Assembly: GCA_002498845.1 (NCBI GenBank)
Contig: DAJC01000002.1
Location: 1-32,940 of the forward strand
Direction of reading: 5' to 3'
Length of the DNA: 32,940 nt
Source of the DNA: Thermoplasmatales archaeon UBA509
GTDB lineage: Archaea > Thermoplasmatota > Thermoplasmata > Thermoplasmatales > Thermoplasmataceae
This document shows, in pieces, positions 7,160 through 14,407 of the stretch; the stretch's first letter is position 1; the number at the start of each line of letters is the position of its first letter. The notes under the pieces are model-generated. The model worked only from the letters and a program-made list of their open reading frames with translations. It was not told where the DNA came from and did no database searches. The position numbers were made by a program, and so were the translations under genes.

Positions 7160-7175
7160 GCGGCTTTAGAGCCGC
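7160..7175. repeat. Perfect GC-rich hairpin in the tRNA-Leu downstream region
   Basis: GCGGCT (7160-7165) and AGCCGC (7170-7175) form a perfect 6 bp stem with a TTAG loop, standing out in AT-rich sequence. A weaker inverted repeat with a bulge lies just upstream at about 7118-7140 (ACC-ATAC against GTATGGT). Together they could belong to a small structured RNA, a terminator or a leader for the microprotein at 7286. Nothing in the sequence decides between these. Confidence 0.35.
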
Positions 7176-7285
7176 AGATTTAGGATACTTAATCAAAAAA
7201 GTTCAACAATTGACGAATGCATGAATCGTAAATTTTTTAAACTACATTTTTTAACACTCATTAGAGCAAAATGGAGGTAAGAAAG

Positions 7286-7375
7286 TTGAGTGAAGAAAGA
7301 TATGAATGCAGGATGTGCGGAACTGAGCATAGGTCTGAAATAGAAGCCATACAGTGCGGCTGCGGCTTCGATTAA
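7286..7375 (+). CDS. 29-residue zinc-ribbon-like microprotein
   Basis: A very short frame with the pattern YECRMCGTEH, then IQCGCGFD at the C-terminus: two knuckles, CxxC and CxC, spaced like a minimal zinc ribbon. TTG at 7286 is favoured because GGAGGT lies at 7273-7278, 7 nt upstream. The ATG at 7271 in the same frame would overlap that site and give 34 residues. A TATA-like stretch (TTTTTTAAACTA) around 7232-7243 lies about 35-40 nt before the ribosome site. The stop is TAA followed at once by another, and T-rich sequence follows. It stands alone between the tRNA-Leu region and citrate synthase. Function unknown; single zinc knuckles of this size may bind RNA or a ribosomal partner, which is inference. 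Confidence 0.5.
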   Translation: MSEERYECRMCGTEHRSEIEAIQCGCGFD

Positions 7376-7415
7376 TAATTTTATAAAGATTAAAAATTTA
7401 GGTTTTTAAAACTGT

Positions 7416-8570
7416 TTATCTCTGATCTATTGGAACGTATTTTATATCCAGCTGACCAACATAGTGATCCAGAGGCCTGAAGAGGCGGTTGTTCTGCCAG
7501 TATTCGAAGAGATGCGCAGTCCATCCGACCACCCTGGAGCACGCGAAAACCGGGGTGAAGAGTTCCGATGGAATACCCATGGCTGTATACAGTGGGCCTG
7601 AGAAGAAGTCAATGTTTGGCCATATTCCCTTGGTCTTGCTGAGTTTTTCCTCCATGAGTTTCTCTGCCCTGATTGCTATTTCAAGAAGCTTCTCTATTTT
7701 TGGATCTGTCGTTTTCTGCATGAATGATTTCAGGTAATTGTATACAATTTTCGCCCTAGGGTCGTATGCCTTGTAAACACGGTGGCCGAATCCCATTATT
7801 CTCTGCTTTCCTGCAAGTGCATCTTCAATGTATGTCTCCGTGTTGTCTGGTTCACCTATGGCTCTCATCATATTGAGGGCTGCCTCGTCTGCTCCACCAT
7901 GGAGTGGGCCTCTCAGGGTAGATATGCCTGCAACAACTGCTGCATAGACATCCGCAAGTGTCGAACCGGTGACAAGGGTCGAGAATGTGGATGCGTTGCT
8001 TCCGTGTTCGGCATGTAGTATGAACATCAGGTCAATGAGCTTTGCAGATTCCTTATCCGGTTCAACTCCAGTGAGCATGTACAGGAAATTTGACGAATGC
8101 GAAAGCGTTCTGGAAGGTTTGATGAATGGTTTTCCCTGCCTGTATCTTCCAATCATGGCAACTATGGTTGGCATCTTGGCAGTGAGCTTGATAGCCCTTT
8201 CTATATTTGCATCTGAACCTCGGTCTGCCATATCTGAATCATATGCTGAAATGGCAGAAACACAGGTCCTCAGAACGTCGTTTGGATGTGTCCTGCCTGT
8301 GAAACTTTTAATGATCTCCTCAATGGATTCTGGAACTTCCCGCTCAGAAATCAACCTCTGATTGAAAACATGAAGTTCATCCTTCTTGGGCAAATGCCCG
8401 TAAAGCAGGAGAAAAGCTACCTCTTCATAACTGGACTTGTCTGCCAGTACTTCTATGGGATATCCCCTGTACCAGAGTTTGCCGTTAGCTCCGTCAATTT
8501 TGCAAAGTGTTGTGTCTGCTATGTATATTCCTTCCAAGCCTTTGCTTATTGTGATGTTTTCGTCGGCCAT
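7416..8570 (-). CDS. Citrate synthase family protein (second paralogue)
   Basis: A 384-residue citrate synthase-fold enzyme that condenses an acyl-CoA with oxaloacetate. The catalytic residues are present: His189 in HAEHGSNAST, His224 in GPLHGGADEA, His263 in GFGHRVYKAYDPRA, and Asp321 in WPNIDFFSG. The N-terminus (SKGLEGIYIADTTLCKIDG) and the ADEAALNMM stretch resemble the citrate/2-methylcitrate synthase group of Pyrococcus, Sulfolobus and Bacillus more than the Thermoplasma-type enzyme encoded at 23697-24851. It might therefore use propionyl-CoA or have a secondary role, but no methylcitrate lyase or dehydratase is nearby. The start ATG is about 23 nt from a TATA-like AAGTATACTC (8588-8597), consistent with a leaderless message. 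It is followed 40 nt later by the microprotein on the other strand. Confidence 0.9.
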   Translation of the reverse strand: MADENITISKGLEGIYIADTTLCKIDGANGKLWYRGYPIEVLADKSSYEEVAFLLLYGHLPKKDELHVFNQRLISEREVPESIEEIIKSFTGRTHPNDVLRTCVSAISAYDSDMADRGSDANIERAIKLTAKMPTIVAMIGRYRQGKPFIKPSRTLSHSSNFLYMLTGVEPDKESAKLIDLMFILHAEHGSNASTFSTLVTGSTLADVYAAVVAGISTLRGPLHGGADEAALNMMRAIGEPDNTETYIEDALAGKQRIMGFGHRVYKAYDPRAKIVYNYLKSFMQKTTDPKIEKLLEIAIRAEKLMEEKLSKTKGIWPNIDFFSGPLYTAMGIPSELFTPVFACSRVVGWTAHLFEYWQNNRLFRPLDHYVGQLDIKYVPIDQR

Positions 8571-8691
8571 GCAAGGTGTATCACTTGAGTATACTTATCT
8601 GTTTAGTTTGATATTATGTAAGGGAAACCTATCTATCCTATGTGCCGAGAAAATAATAAAATATTATTGATCTGGATAATCACAGATTTCT

Positions 8692-9273
8692 TCAGGACGA
8701 CCAGATATTCACGATATCGGAAGAGGACTTTACCATCAGAAGGTTCTTCATATTTGCCAGGGATCTTTCATGTGCTTCCCTGTCAGCAGATGAACTCAGA
8801 TCGTCAACAACAATGGTGTAAAATCCCCTGTTCTGTGAATCCCTTGCACTTGATTCCACTCCTATTTCAGTGGCTATGCCTGCAAAAATAATTGTCTGTA
8901 TGCCGGCGTTCCTCACCATGAGTTCAAAATTTGTCCCGATGAATATGCTTGCTGTGTTCTTGTTAATAACTATATCATCCTTGTCGGGCTTAACTGCAAG
9001 ATCAAGCATTTCCGGAGAAAGCCCACCTGGGAACCTCCTCTGTGAGAGCCTGACACCAGATTCAAACGCTTCCGGCAGCGGAGTGATCTTTGTGAAAAAT
9101 ACAGGAACTCGCGCTGAGTGAGCTGCCCCTATGAATCTTCTTATACCAGGAAGGTACTGTTCCCTGTTGAAGATTCTGCCAACAAGCATGTTCTGGACAT
9201 CCCATATTACAAGGGCAGTGTGAGAAGGATCGATAATCTCGCGGAATTCAGTGAAAACTTTTCTTTCTGTCAT
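8692..9273 (-). CDS. Isochorismatase-fold protein lacking the catalytic cysteine
   Basis: A 193-residue protein of the isochorismatase-like cysteine hydrolase superfamily. From the ATG at 9273, Asp25 (VIWDVQNML) and Lys105 (VINKNTAS) of the usual Asp-Lys-Cys triad are in place. The nucleophile position is occupied by Gly138 in GIATEIGVESSARD, where active nicotinamidases and relatives have a cysteine. The codon is GGA at 8860-8862, and the surrounding frame is intact. The protein is therefore either a non-hydrolytic binder or uses another mechanism. The ATG at 9273 is about 23 nt from a TATA-like CTATAAATA (9292-9300), supporting a leaderless start; the ATG at 9291 would add six residues. The gap to polX (9274-9523) holds no convincing gene. 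Confidence 0.85.
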   Translation of the reverse strand: MTERKVFTEFREIIDPSHTALVIWDVQNMLVGRIFNREQYLPGIRRFIGAAHSARVPVFFTKITPLPEAFESGVRLSQRRFPGGLSPEMLDLAVKPDKDDIVINKNTASIFIGTNFELMVRNAGIQTIIFAGIATEIGVESSARDSQNRGFYTIVVDDLSSSADREAHERSLANMKNLLMVKSSSDIVNIWSS

Positions 9274-9523
9274 GACTAAGAATGCGTTCATTATTTATAG
9301 GAATGTTGGAAGCCTGATACATCCGCAAGTTTTAATCCCTTGAAGCAGGTGATCCCGAATCTTATTTTGAAATAAATTGGATACCCATATTTCATGGCAA
9401 AACTTAGAGTTATGTCAATATGACAAGGCAGGCATTCACCGGTGTCGGGAAGTCAGCGTGAGACTTGCTTGCTGGATGGCTGCAGCACTAACAGGCGTAT
9501 GATTCAACATTTCCATACAGCCG

Positions 9524-11224
9524 TTATAACTGTAGGGCACCTATTACCGCGTTGTAATCAGCCGAATTTATTATTCTGCTTTTCTCGACCCATCCCCTGC
9601 GGGCTATGGCCGTGGCGAATTTGATATGCTTGATCTCCCCAGGAGAAGTAGCCCTGCTGCCAAGAACAAAATTTACCCCTGATGATGATGCCGCCCTGGC
9701 GGCAGTATAGTGGATGCCATAATCTCCGGGACTGCCACTTAACTCAATGAGAATCTTATTTTCCGCACAGGCCTTGAATATGAGATCATTATCAATACCG
9801 ATTCTGTTGTCTGGTTCAGGCTCCGTATATGAATATGACAGGGTTCTGAATGACCCTGATCTTACTGCTCTTATGATGAAGTCGGTGGGATCTGATTCAC
9901 CGGAAATGTCTTTAGGAGAAAGTGTACCCACCACATATGCTGAATTCCGCATATCCGATGGAATTGATACCTGTCCGGTTTCCTGCTTCACTGGTATCTT
10001 TATCCCCGGTATGATCTTGAAATCTGACCCGGAATTTAATTTTTCAACGTATTTCTGCATGACCCCATATCCTTCATAATCAACGCCCTTGTCCCTGTCT
10101 GCATTTATGCCATCATATAATAAGGCCACATACTTCATGCCTTCATTCCTTGATGCTGCTATAATGTCATGAACTATTTTCGGGCTGAAATTACGGATTG
10201 AGACATGCATGTCTGAAACAATATCCACATATTCCGGTATTTTCGGCAGTTTTCGGTCTCTTGCAGCCTCTATTTCACCGCTATTCTCCCTCATTTCTGG
10301 AGGAATGTACTGGAGACCAAGTGCAGAATATACGCCCTCTTCGTCTTCGCCAGCTACTGGAATGTCTTTCCTGAAGAGCCCGTATTCATTAAGTTTCAGG
10401 CCATTCTGTATGGCCAGGTCCCTCATTTTAATATTATGCTCCTTACTTCCTGTGAAATACTGCATTGCTGAACCGAAGGATTCGGCACTGAAGACCCGGA
10501 AGTCACCGTTCAGGCCAATTGAAAGATTGACTGAGGTTTTTGATGGGCCACTCACGACTATGCCTGTGACATACTTCTGCGAAAGGAAGCTTTGAAGTGC
10601 CTTTTCGGGTTCGTCCGAAACCGCCAGGATGTCCACATCCCCTACAGTCTCCTTCATCCGCCTTATTGAACCCACAACTTCAACCCTCCTGACAGTTCCG
10701 GATGCCATCAGGCTGTCAGCCATGGACATGACCTCGTAGTAAACCTTTGCAAGTGGCAACCTATCGGCCGAACGTGTCGCAATAAGACTGAGGGAGTGCC
10801 TGATGTTGTCTTCTGACCTTTTTCCAAAACCGGGGAGGTTTTCAATCTTATGGCTTTCCACTGCCATTTTCAGATCATCGATGTTCCTGATGCCAAGCGC
10901 CGTATAAAGAGCGAATATTTTCTTGGGCCCAAGCCCCTGCACACGACGCAGGCCTGTGAAGTCTATGGGATATCTGGATTTCATTTCGGAATATTTCGAA
11001 ATTTCTCCGGTTTCGAGAAACTGGATGATCTTCTTCTCAATTGCACTGCCAACCCCGTCTATGGTTCTCAGTTCTCCCCTGGAATATAGGGTCTCAAGGG
11101 GAAGCCCAAGTGCCCTGATTGATGCAGCGGCTTTTCTGTAAGCCAGGGATTCCCAGCGATTCCCCTCTATTTCCTCCATATCGGCCAGTTCATCGAAAAT
11201 ACGTGCAACATCAGAATTGGACAT
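9524..11224 (-). CDS. polX: PolX-family DNA polymerase with a degenerate PHP domain
   Basis: A 566-residue family X DNA polymerase, normally acting in gap-filling repair. The N-terminal 8 kDa-type helical region (1-90) and helix-hairpin-helix motifs (RTIDGVGSAIEKKI, RRVQGLGPKKIFALY, NLPGFGKRSEDNI) bind DNA. The polymerase palm shows GSIRR (185-189), the GDVDI catalytic aspartates Asp196 and Asp198, and a third at Asp241 (DFRVF), then QYFTGSKEHN. The C-terminal 240 residues keep the PHP outline, but the metal ligands are gone: the expected HxH is HVS (340-342), the ITDH-like motif is LLYDGIN, the acidic residue in the next strand is replaced (PGIKI), and the final SDAH-like motif reads GSRATS. 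The 3'-5' exonuclease or AP-endonuclease activity known for bacterial and some archaeal PolX PHP domains is probably lost. It lies 83 nt after threonine synthase on the same strand. Confidence 0.92.
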   Translation of the reverse strand: MSNSDVARIFDELADMEEIEGNRWESLAYRKAAASIRALGLPLETLYSRGELRTIDGVGSAIEKKIIQFLETGEISKYSEMKSRYPIDFTGLRRVQGLGPKKIFALYTALGIRNIDDLKMAVESHKIENLPGFGKRSEDNIRHSLSLIATRSADRLPLAKVYYEVMSMADSLMASGTVRRVEVVGSIRRMKETVGDVDILAVSDEPEKALQSFLSQKYVTGIVVSGPSKTSVNLSIGLNGDFRVFSAESFGSAMQYFTGSKEHNIKMRDLAIQNGLKLNEYGLFRKDIPVAGEDEEGVYSALGLQYIPPEMRENSGEIEAARDRKLPKIPEYVDIVSDMHVSIRNFSPKIVHDIIAASRNEGMKYVALLYDGINADRDKGVDYEGYGVMQKYVEKLNSGSDFKIIPGIKIPVKQETGQVSIPSDMRNSAYVVGTLSPKDISGESDPTDFIIRAVRSGSFRTLSYSYTEPEPDNRIGIDNDLIFKACAENKILIELSGSPGDYGIHYTAARAASSSGVNFVLGSRATSPGEIKHIKFATAIARRGWVEKSRIINSADYNAVIGALQL

Positions 11225-11307
11225 GCATAAACATAAGTTTCAGGTTAATAAATTCAGCATGAACGGAATAAATGATTGTGGGTGCAGTTAAAAAGAGGAA
11301 ATCTGGA

Positions 11308-12513
11308 TCATGCCAGGAGTTCCTGCATAAAAGCCTCCATCGGGATTCTGTCAGAAACTTCCTGAATGGATGCCGTATCCTTAAGTATGTTTCCGGTGAG
11401 CACCGCCACTGCACTGTCGTTCCTGTCTATCTCCCCCTGGTCCACAAGTTGCTTCAGTCCGGCCACTGAAGCGGCAGAAGCGGGTTCGCACCCTATTCCT
11501 GATCGATCCACGACTCTTTTGGACTCCATGATCTCCCTGTCGGTCACTCTGACAACCATTCCCCCTGTGTATCTTATCTCACGTATTGCCTTCTCCCAGT
11601 TTACAGGATTTCCAATCCTTATTGCGCTGGCTATGGTGGAAGCCCTGACCGGTTCAAGTTTTTCCCCGCCTCCTGTCCAGAGATTGTAGAAAGGACTGGC
11701 GCCTTCTGCCTGCACTGATATTATTTTCGGGATATCATCAATAAGGCCAAGCTCTTTAAACTCACGTATCGCCTTTCCGGCAGCCGATGTGTTTCCCAGG
11801 TTCCCTGCGGGAAGTGCTATGAAACGGCAATCCCTTACCCTTTCCATTATTTCGAAGAAGATTGTCTTCTGCCCTTCTATCCGCCAGGGATTGATGGAGT
11901 TTAAAACATAATAATCCTGCCTGTTTTCTGCAATCCTGATCACGTTGGACATGGCCATGTCAAAGTCTCCCGGGATGTCTATTATTCTGGCACCGTAGGC
12001 AATGGCCTGGGAAAGTTTTGAGGATGATATATTGCCGGAAGGGATGAGAACATTGCTCCTGATTCCCGCGAGGGCACTGTATGAAGCAGCAGAAGCCGAG
12101 GTGTTCCCGGTTGAGGCACAGATGGTCTCGGTTGCCCCAAGCCTGAGGGCTTCTGTCACGGCCACAGTCATACCACGATCCTTGAAGCTTCCTGTGGGAT
12201 TTTCTCCCTCATGCTTCATTCCCAGGCTTGAGAGACCCGTGAATCTGGATACTGATTCGTGGGAATACATGGCTGTGGCTCCCTCGCCGCGTGAAATTAT
12301 GCGGGCTTTTCCCAGTGCAGGGTGGATGAGGGGACCATAGTGCCAGACGCCAGAAAAGCCCTCTGAAGTGAAATGGTCCGGGAAGCTGTGCTTAACCTCA
12401 AGAAGTCCATGGCATCTGTCGCATATGTATTTCCTGCGTGAAATGTCATACTTCCGCCCGCACCTTATGCAGCTGAGCCACGATTCGCCGTCTGTGTCCA
12501 TATTTATGGCCAT
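11308..12513 (-). CDS. thrC: Threonine synthase
   Basis: A 401-residue PLP enzyme (fold type II) that converts O-phosphohomoserine to threonine. An N-terminal zinc ribbon is visible (CIRCG with Cys15/Cys18 and CDRCHG with Cys31/Cys34), as in many archaeal threonine synthases. The PLP lysine is Lys111 in GENPTGSFKDRG, ASTGNTSASAASY is the phosphate/amide loop, and LPAGNLGNTSAAG follows. I chose the ATG at 12513 over 12582: the upstream extension has no family counterpart and would cover the dyad at 12564-12590 and an AT-rich TATA-like stretch at about 12521-12535. The ATG at 12501 is also possible. Homoserine kinase, which makes its substrate, lies 950 bp away on the opposite strand. PolX follows in the same direction. 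Confidence 0.93.
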   Translation of the reverse strand: MAINMDTDGESWLSCIRCGRKYDISRRKYICDRCHGLLEVKHSFPDHFTSEGFSGVWHYGPLIHPALGKARIISRGEGATAMYSHESVSRFTGLSSLGMKHEGENPTGSFKDRGMTVAVTEALRLGATETICASTGNTSASAASYSALAGIRSNVLIPSGNISSSKLSQAIAYGARIIDIPGDFDMAMSNVIRIAENRQDYYVLNSINPWRIEGQKTIFFEIMERVRDCRFIALPAGNLGNTSAAGKAIREFKELGLIDDIPKIISVQAEGASPFYNLWTGGGEKLEPVRASTIASAIRIGNPVNWEKAIREIRYTGGMVVRVTDREIMESKRVVDRSGIGCEPASAASVAGLKQLVDQGEIDRNDSAVAVLTGNILKDTASIQEVSDRIPMEAFMQELLA

Positions 12514-12563
12514 GCTATTCAGTAAATAAAAATATGTTGAGGCCTGTTCCGACCTCTGTTCGT

Positions 12564-12590
12564 CATATGCCTCTATTTGCATGGCATATG
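12564..12590. promoter_or_regulatory. Perfect 8 bp inverted repeat upstream of thrC
   Basis: CATATGCC (12564-12571) and GGCATATG (12583-12590) form a perfect inverted repeat with an 11 nt spacer. The centre is about 48 bp upstream of the thrC TATA-like element, a position suited to an activator or upstream operator. The same left half-site and most of the right one recur upstream of the citrate synthase at 24851 with a 6 nt spacer. Confidence 0.5.
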
Positions 12591-12666
12591 TGGATATGCT
12601 TGTTCGGATCAGTACCCTGCAAAGGCCGAATAAATAAGGGTTCTTTCGCCGTCCTGCACCATCATT

Positions 12667-13320
12667 TCATTGAACATCCAGCGCGATTACCCGTGCCATG
12701 GATCCGCTGGCGCCCTGTATTTTCAGTGGAAGTGCCACCACCAGATATTTCTTACCCACCTGCAGTTTATCAAGGTTGGCAAGATCTTCTATGAAGATCA
12801 TTCCCGTTTTCAACAGTGCCTTGTGAACGGTAAAATCTTCATGATCATAGGGCTCTATTCCAAGCGTGTCTATGCCAATTACTGACGGTCGGTGATCCAG
12901 AAGAAAGTCGATTGCATTTACTGCAAGTCCAGGAAAATCGTACTGAAACTCATGCGTGAATGCGCGCTTTTTATCCCATCCGGTGTTGATGAGCACAATG
13001 TTGCCGTCATATTCATCCTTCCATACCTTCCTGAGACTCCCTTCAGTAATCTCCCGTCCTTCCAGTTCCGGTCTGATTACGTAACCATCACCTGCCAGCT
13101 GATGGATTGGAATTTCGTCAACTGTGGCTCCACCATCCACCATATGGAACGGAGCATCTATGTGGGTGCCGGTGTGTGTTACTGACCAGTAACTCTCAAC
13201 ATTGTACCCATCCTTTTCCAGCGTGCCTTCCTTCTGCACCCTGACAGGTGGGTTGGTGGGCCATATGGGCATCCCGCCCTGTAAGAGAACTGAGAGATCG
13301 AAATAACCCCTGATTTTCAT
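12667..13320 (-). CDS. Cyclase-family metal-dependent hydrolase
   Basis: A 217-residue member of the cyclase family (PF04199), which includes bacterial kynurenine formamidase and isatin hydrolase. The metal-binding signature HTGTHIDAPFH is at residues 49-59, and the further conserved GVIGIDTLGIEPYDHE-type region and the C-terminal ALPLKIQGASGSMARVIA strand are present. Such enzymes are usually manganese- or zinc-dependent amidohydrolases; the substrate here is unknown, and no tryptophan catabolism genes are nearby. I chose the ATG at 13320 because it gives the family-typical IRGYFDLS start and lies about 25 nt from an AT-rich TATA-like TTATTAAT (13343-13350). The upstream ATG 13341 and the longer frame to 13416 add poorly conserved sequence. 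It is divergent from homoserine kinase. Confidence 0.88.
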   Translation of the reverse strand: MKIRGYFDLSVLLQGGMPIWPTNPPVRVQKEGTLEKDGYNVESYWSVTHTGTHIDAPFHMVDGGATVDEIPIHQLAGDGYVIRPELEGREITEGSLRKVWKDEYDGNIVLINTGWDKKRAFTHEFQYDFPGLAVNAIDFLLDHRPSVIGIDTLGIEPYDHEDFTVHKALLKTGMIFIEDLANLDKLQVGKKYLVVALPLKIQGASGSMARVIALDVQ

Positions 13321-13465
13321 GGTTATATATGGCACCACCATTAATAATTCTGGTCTTAAAGGGTGAGGACAAGCCCTGGCCCTTCTGGTGGCGTCATGAA
13401 CACATATTCCCTGCAATAATACTGTATTAGTGAAAAATATTATCCAATGTCATATTTTCGCTGTA

Positions 13466-14407
13466 ATGGATCAGGTCACCGCAATCTCATATTCGTCCTC
13501 TGCAAACATGGGACCCGGCTATGACCTTCTTGCCGTGGCCCATGACGCCTTCCATGATGCCGTGACTGCCACCATAAATCCTTCTCAGGGCAACACCCTG
13601 CTGACAATCGGTGGAATGGATGAGAATCATGATCCCATGACCAACACTGCAGGACTTTCTGTATTAAATCTTCTGCGTGATCATGGTATAAATGAGCCGG
13701 TGTCGCTTCAAATCAGGAAAGGGATTCCTCCAGGTCTTGGCCTCGGCAGCAGTGGGGCATCCGCTGCGGCTGCTGTTTCAGCAGTAAGTGAACTCTTTGG
13801 CCTGAAGCTGTCAATGGATGAAAAGGTGAAATATTCCATGCTTGGAGAGGCGGCTTCATCCGGAACACCTCATGCAGACAATGTTGCCGCCAGCATACAC
13901 GGAGGATTCGTTGTTGTTGAATCTGTTTCCCCAGTCAGGGTGAAACGCCTGACGATCCACAGATCATTCTCATTCCTCACCATAATACCGTCCATTTACA
14001 TTAAGGACAAAACCAAATTGTGCCGTACCCTGGTTCCAAAGGATGTCCCCATCTCCAGCTACATACAGAACGCCAGATTTGTGACTGAACTGATTGCAGG
14101 CCTTATGAGAGGAGACCGGGAACTTGTTAAGAATGGAATGAATGATGTCATAGTTGAGGCCGCCAGGAAACCTCTCTATCCATTTTATGAAAAACTCAAG
14201 ATCATGATGCTTGAAGCAGGTGCCGCAGGTGTCTGTATCAGCGGTGCCGGCCCCAGCGTAATTGCTGTTGTTGACAGCCTCACCGAAATAGAAAAGATAA
14301 GATCAGGAACTGAGCAAATCCTTTCCCGGATGAAGATCGGTTACAGCATTGTTGAATCTAAAATTGCAGGAGGTACAAGAATTGAAAGAAATCCGGGAGG
14401 GAGTTAA
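13466..14407 (+). CDS. thrB: Homoserine kinase
   Basis: A 313-residue GHMP kinase that phosphorylates homoserine to O-phosphohomoserine, the threonine synthase substrate. Seen: an N-terminal strand with SSANMGPGYDLLAVA, the ATP-binding motif PPGLGLGSSGASA (88-100), GEAASSGTPHADNVAASIHGG, and the C-terminal GHMP motif with GVCISGAGPSVIAVV. ThrB-type enzymes carry SSANLGPGFD at the N-terminus, so the assignment is firmer than for other GHMP kinases. The ATG at 13466 is preferred over GTG 13430; an AT-rich AAATATTATC centred near 13438 is 28 nt upstream. The last 29 nt overlap the start of the trans-sulfuration enzyme, so both are translated from one message and compete for, or partition, homoserine. 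Confidence 0.9.
   Translation: MDQVTAISYSSSANMGPGYDLLAVAHDAFHDAVTATINPSQGNTLLTIGGMDENHDPMTNTAGLSVLNLLRDHGINEPVSLQIRKGIPPGLGLGSSGASAAAAVSAVSELFGLKLSMDEKVKYSMLGEAASSGTPHADNVAASIHGGFVVVESVSPVRVKRLTIHRSFSFLTIIPSIYIKDKTKLCRTLVPKDVPISSYIQNARFVTELIAGLMRGDRELVKNGMNDVIVEAARKPLYPFYEKLKIMMLEAGAAGVCISGAGPSVIAVVDSLTEIEKIRSGTEQILSRMKIGYSIVESKIAGGTRIERNPGGS

Noticed and set aside
9442..9624. Plus-strand frame downstream of polX
   Set aside because: It extends antisense into the conserved 3' end of polX and has no start signals.
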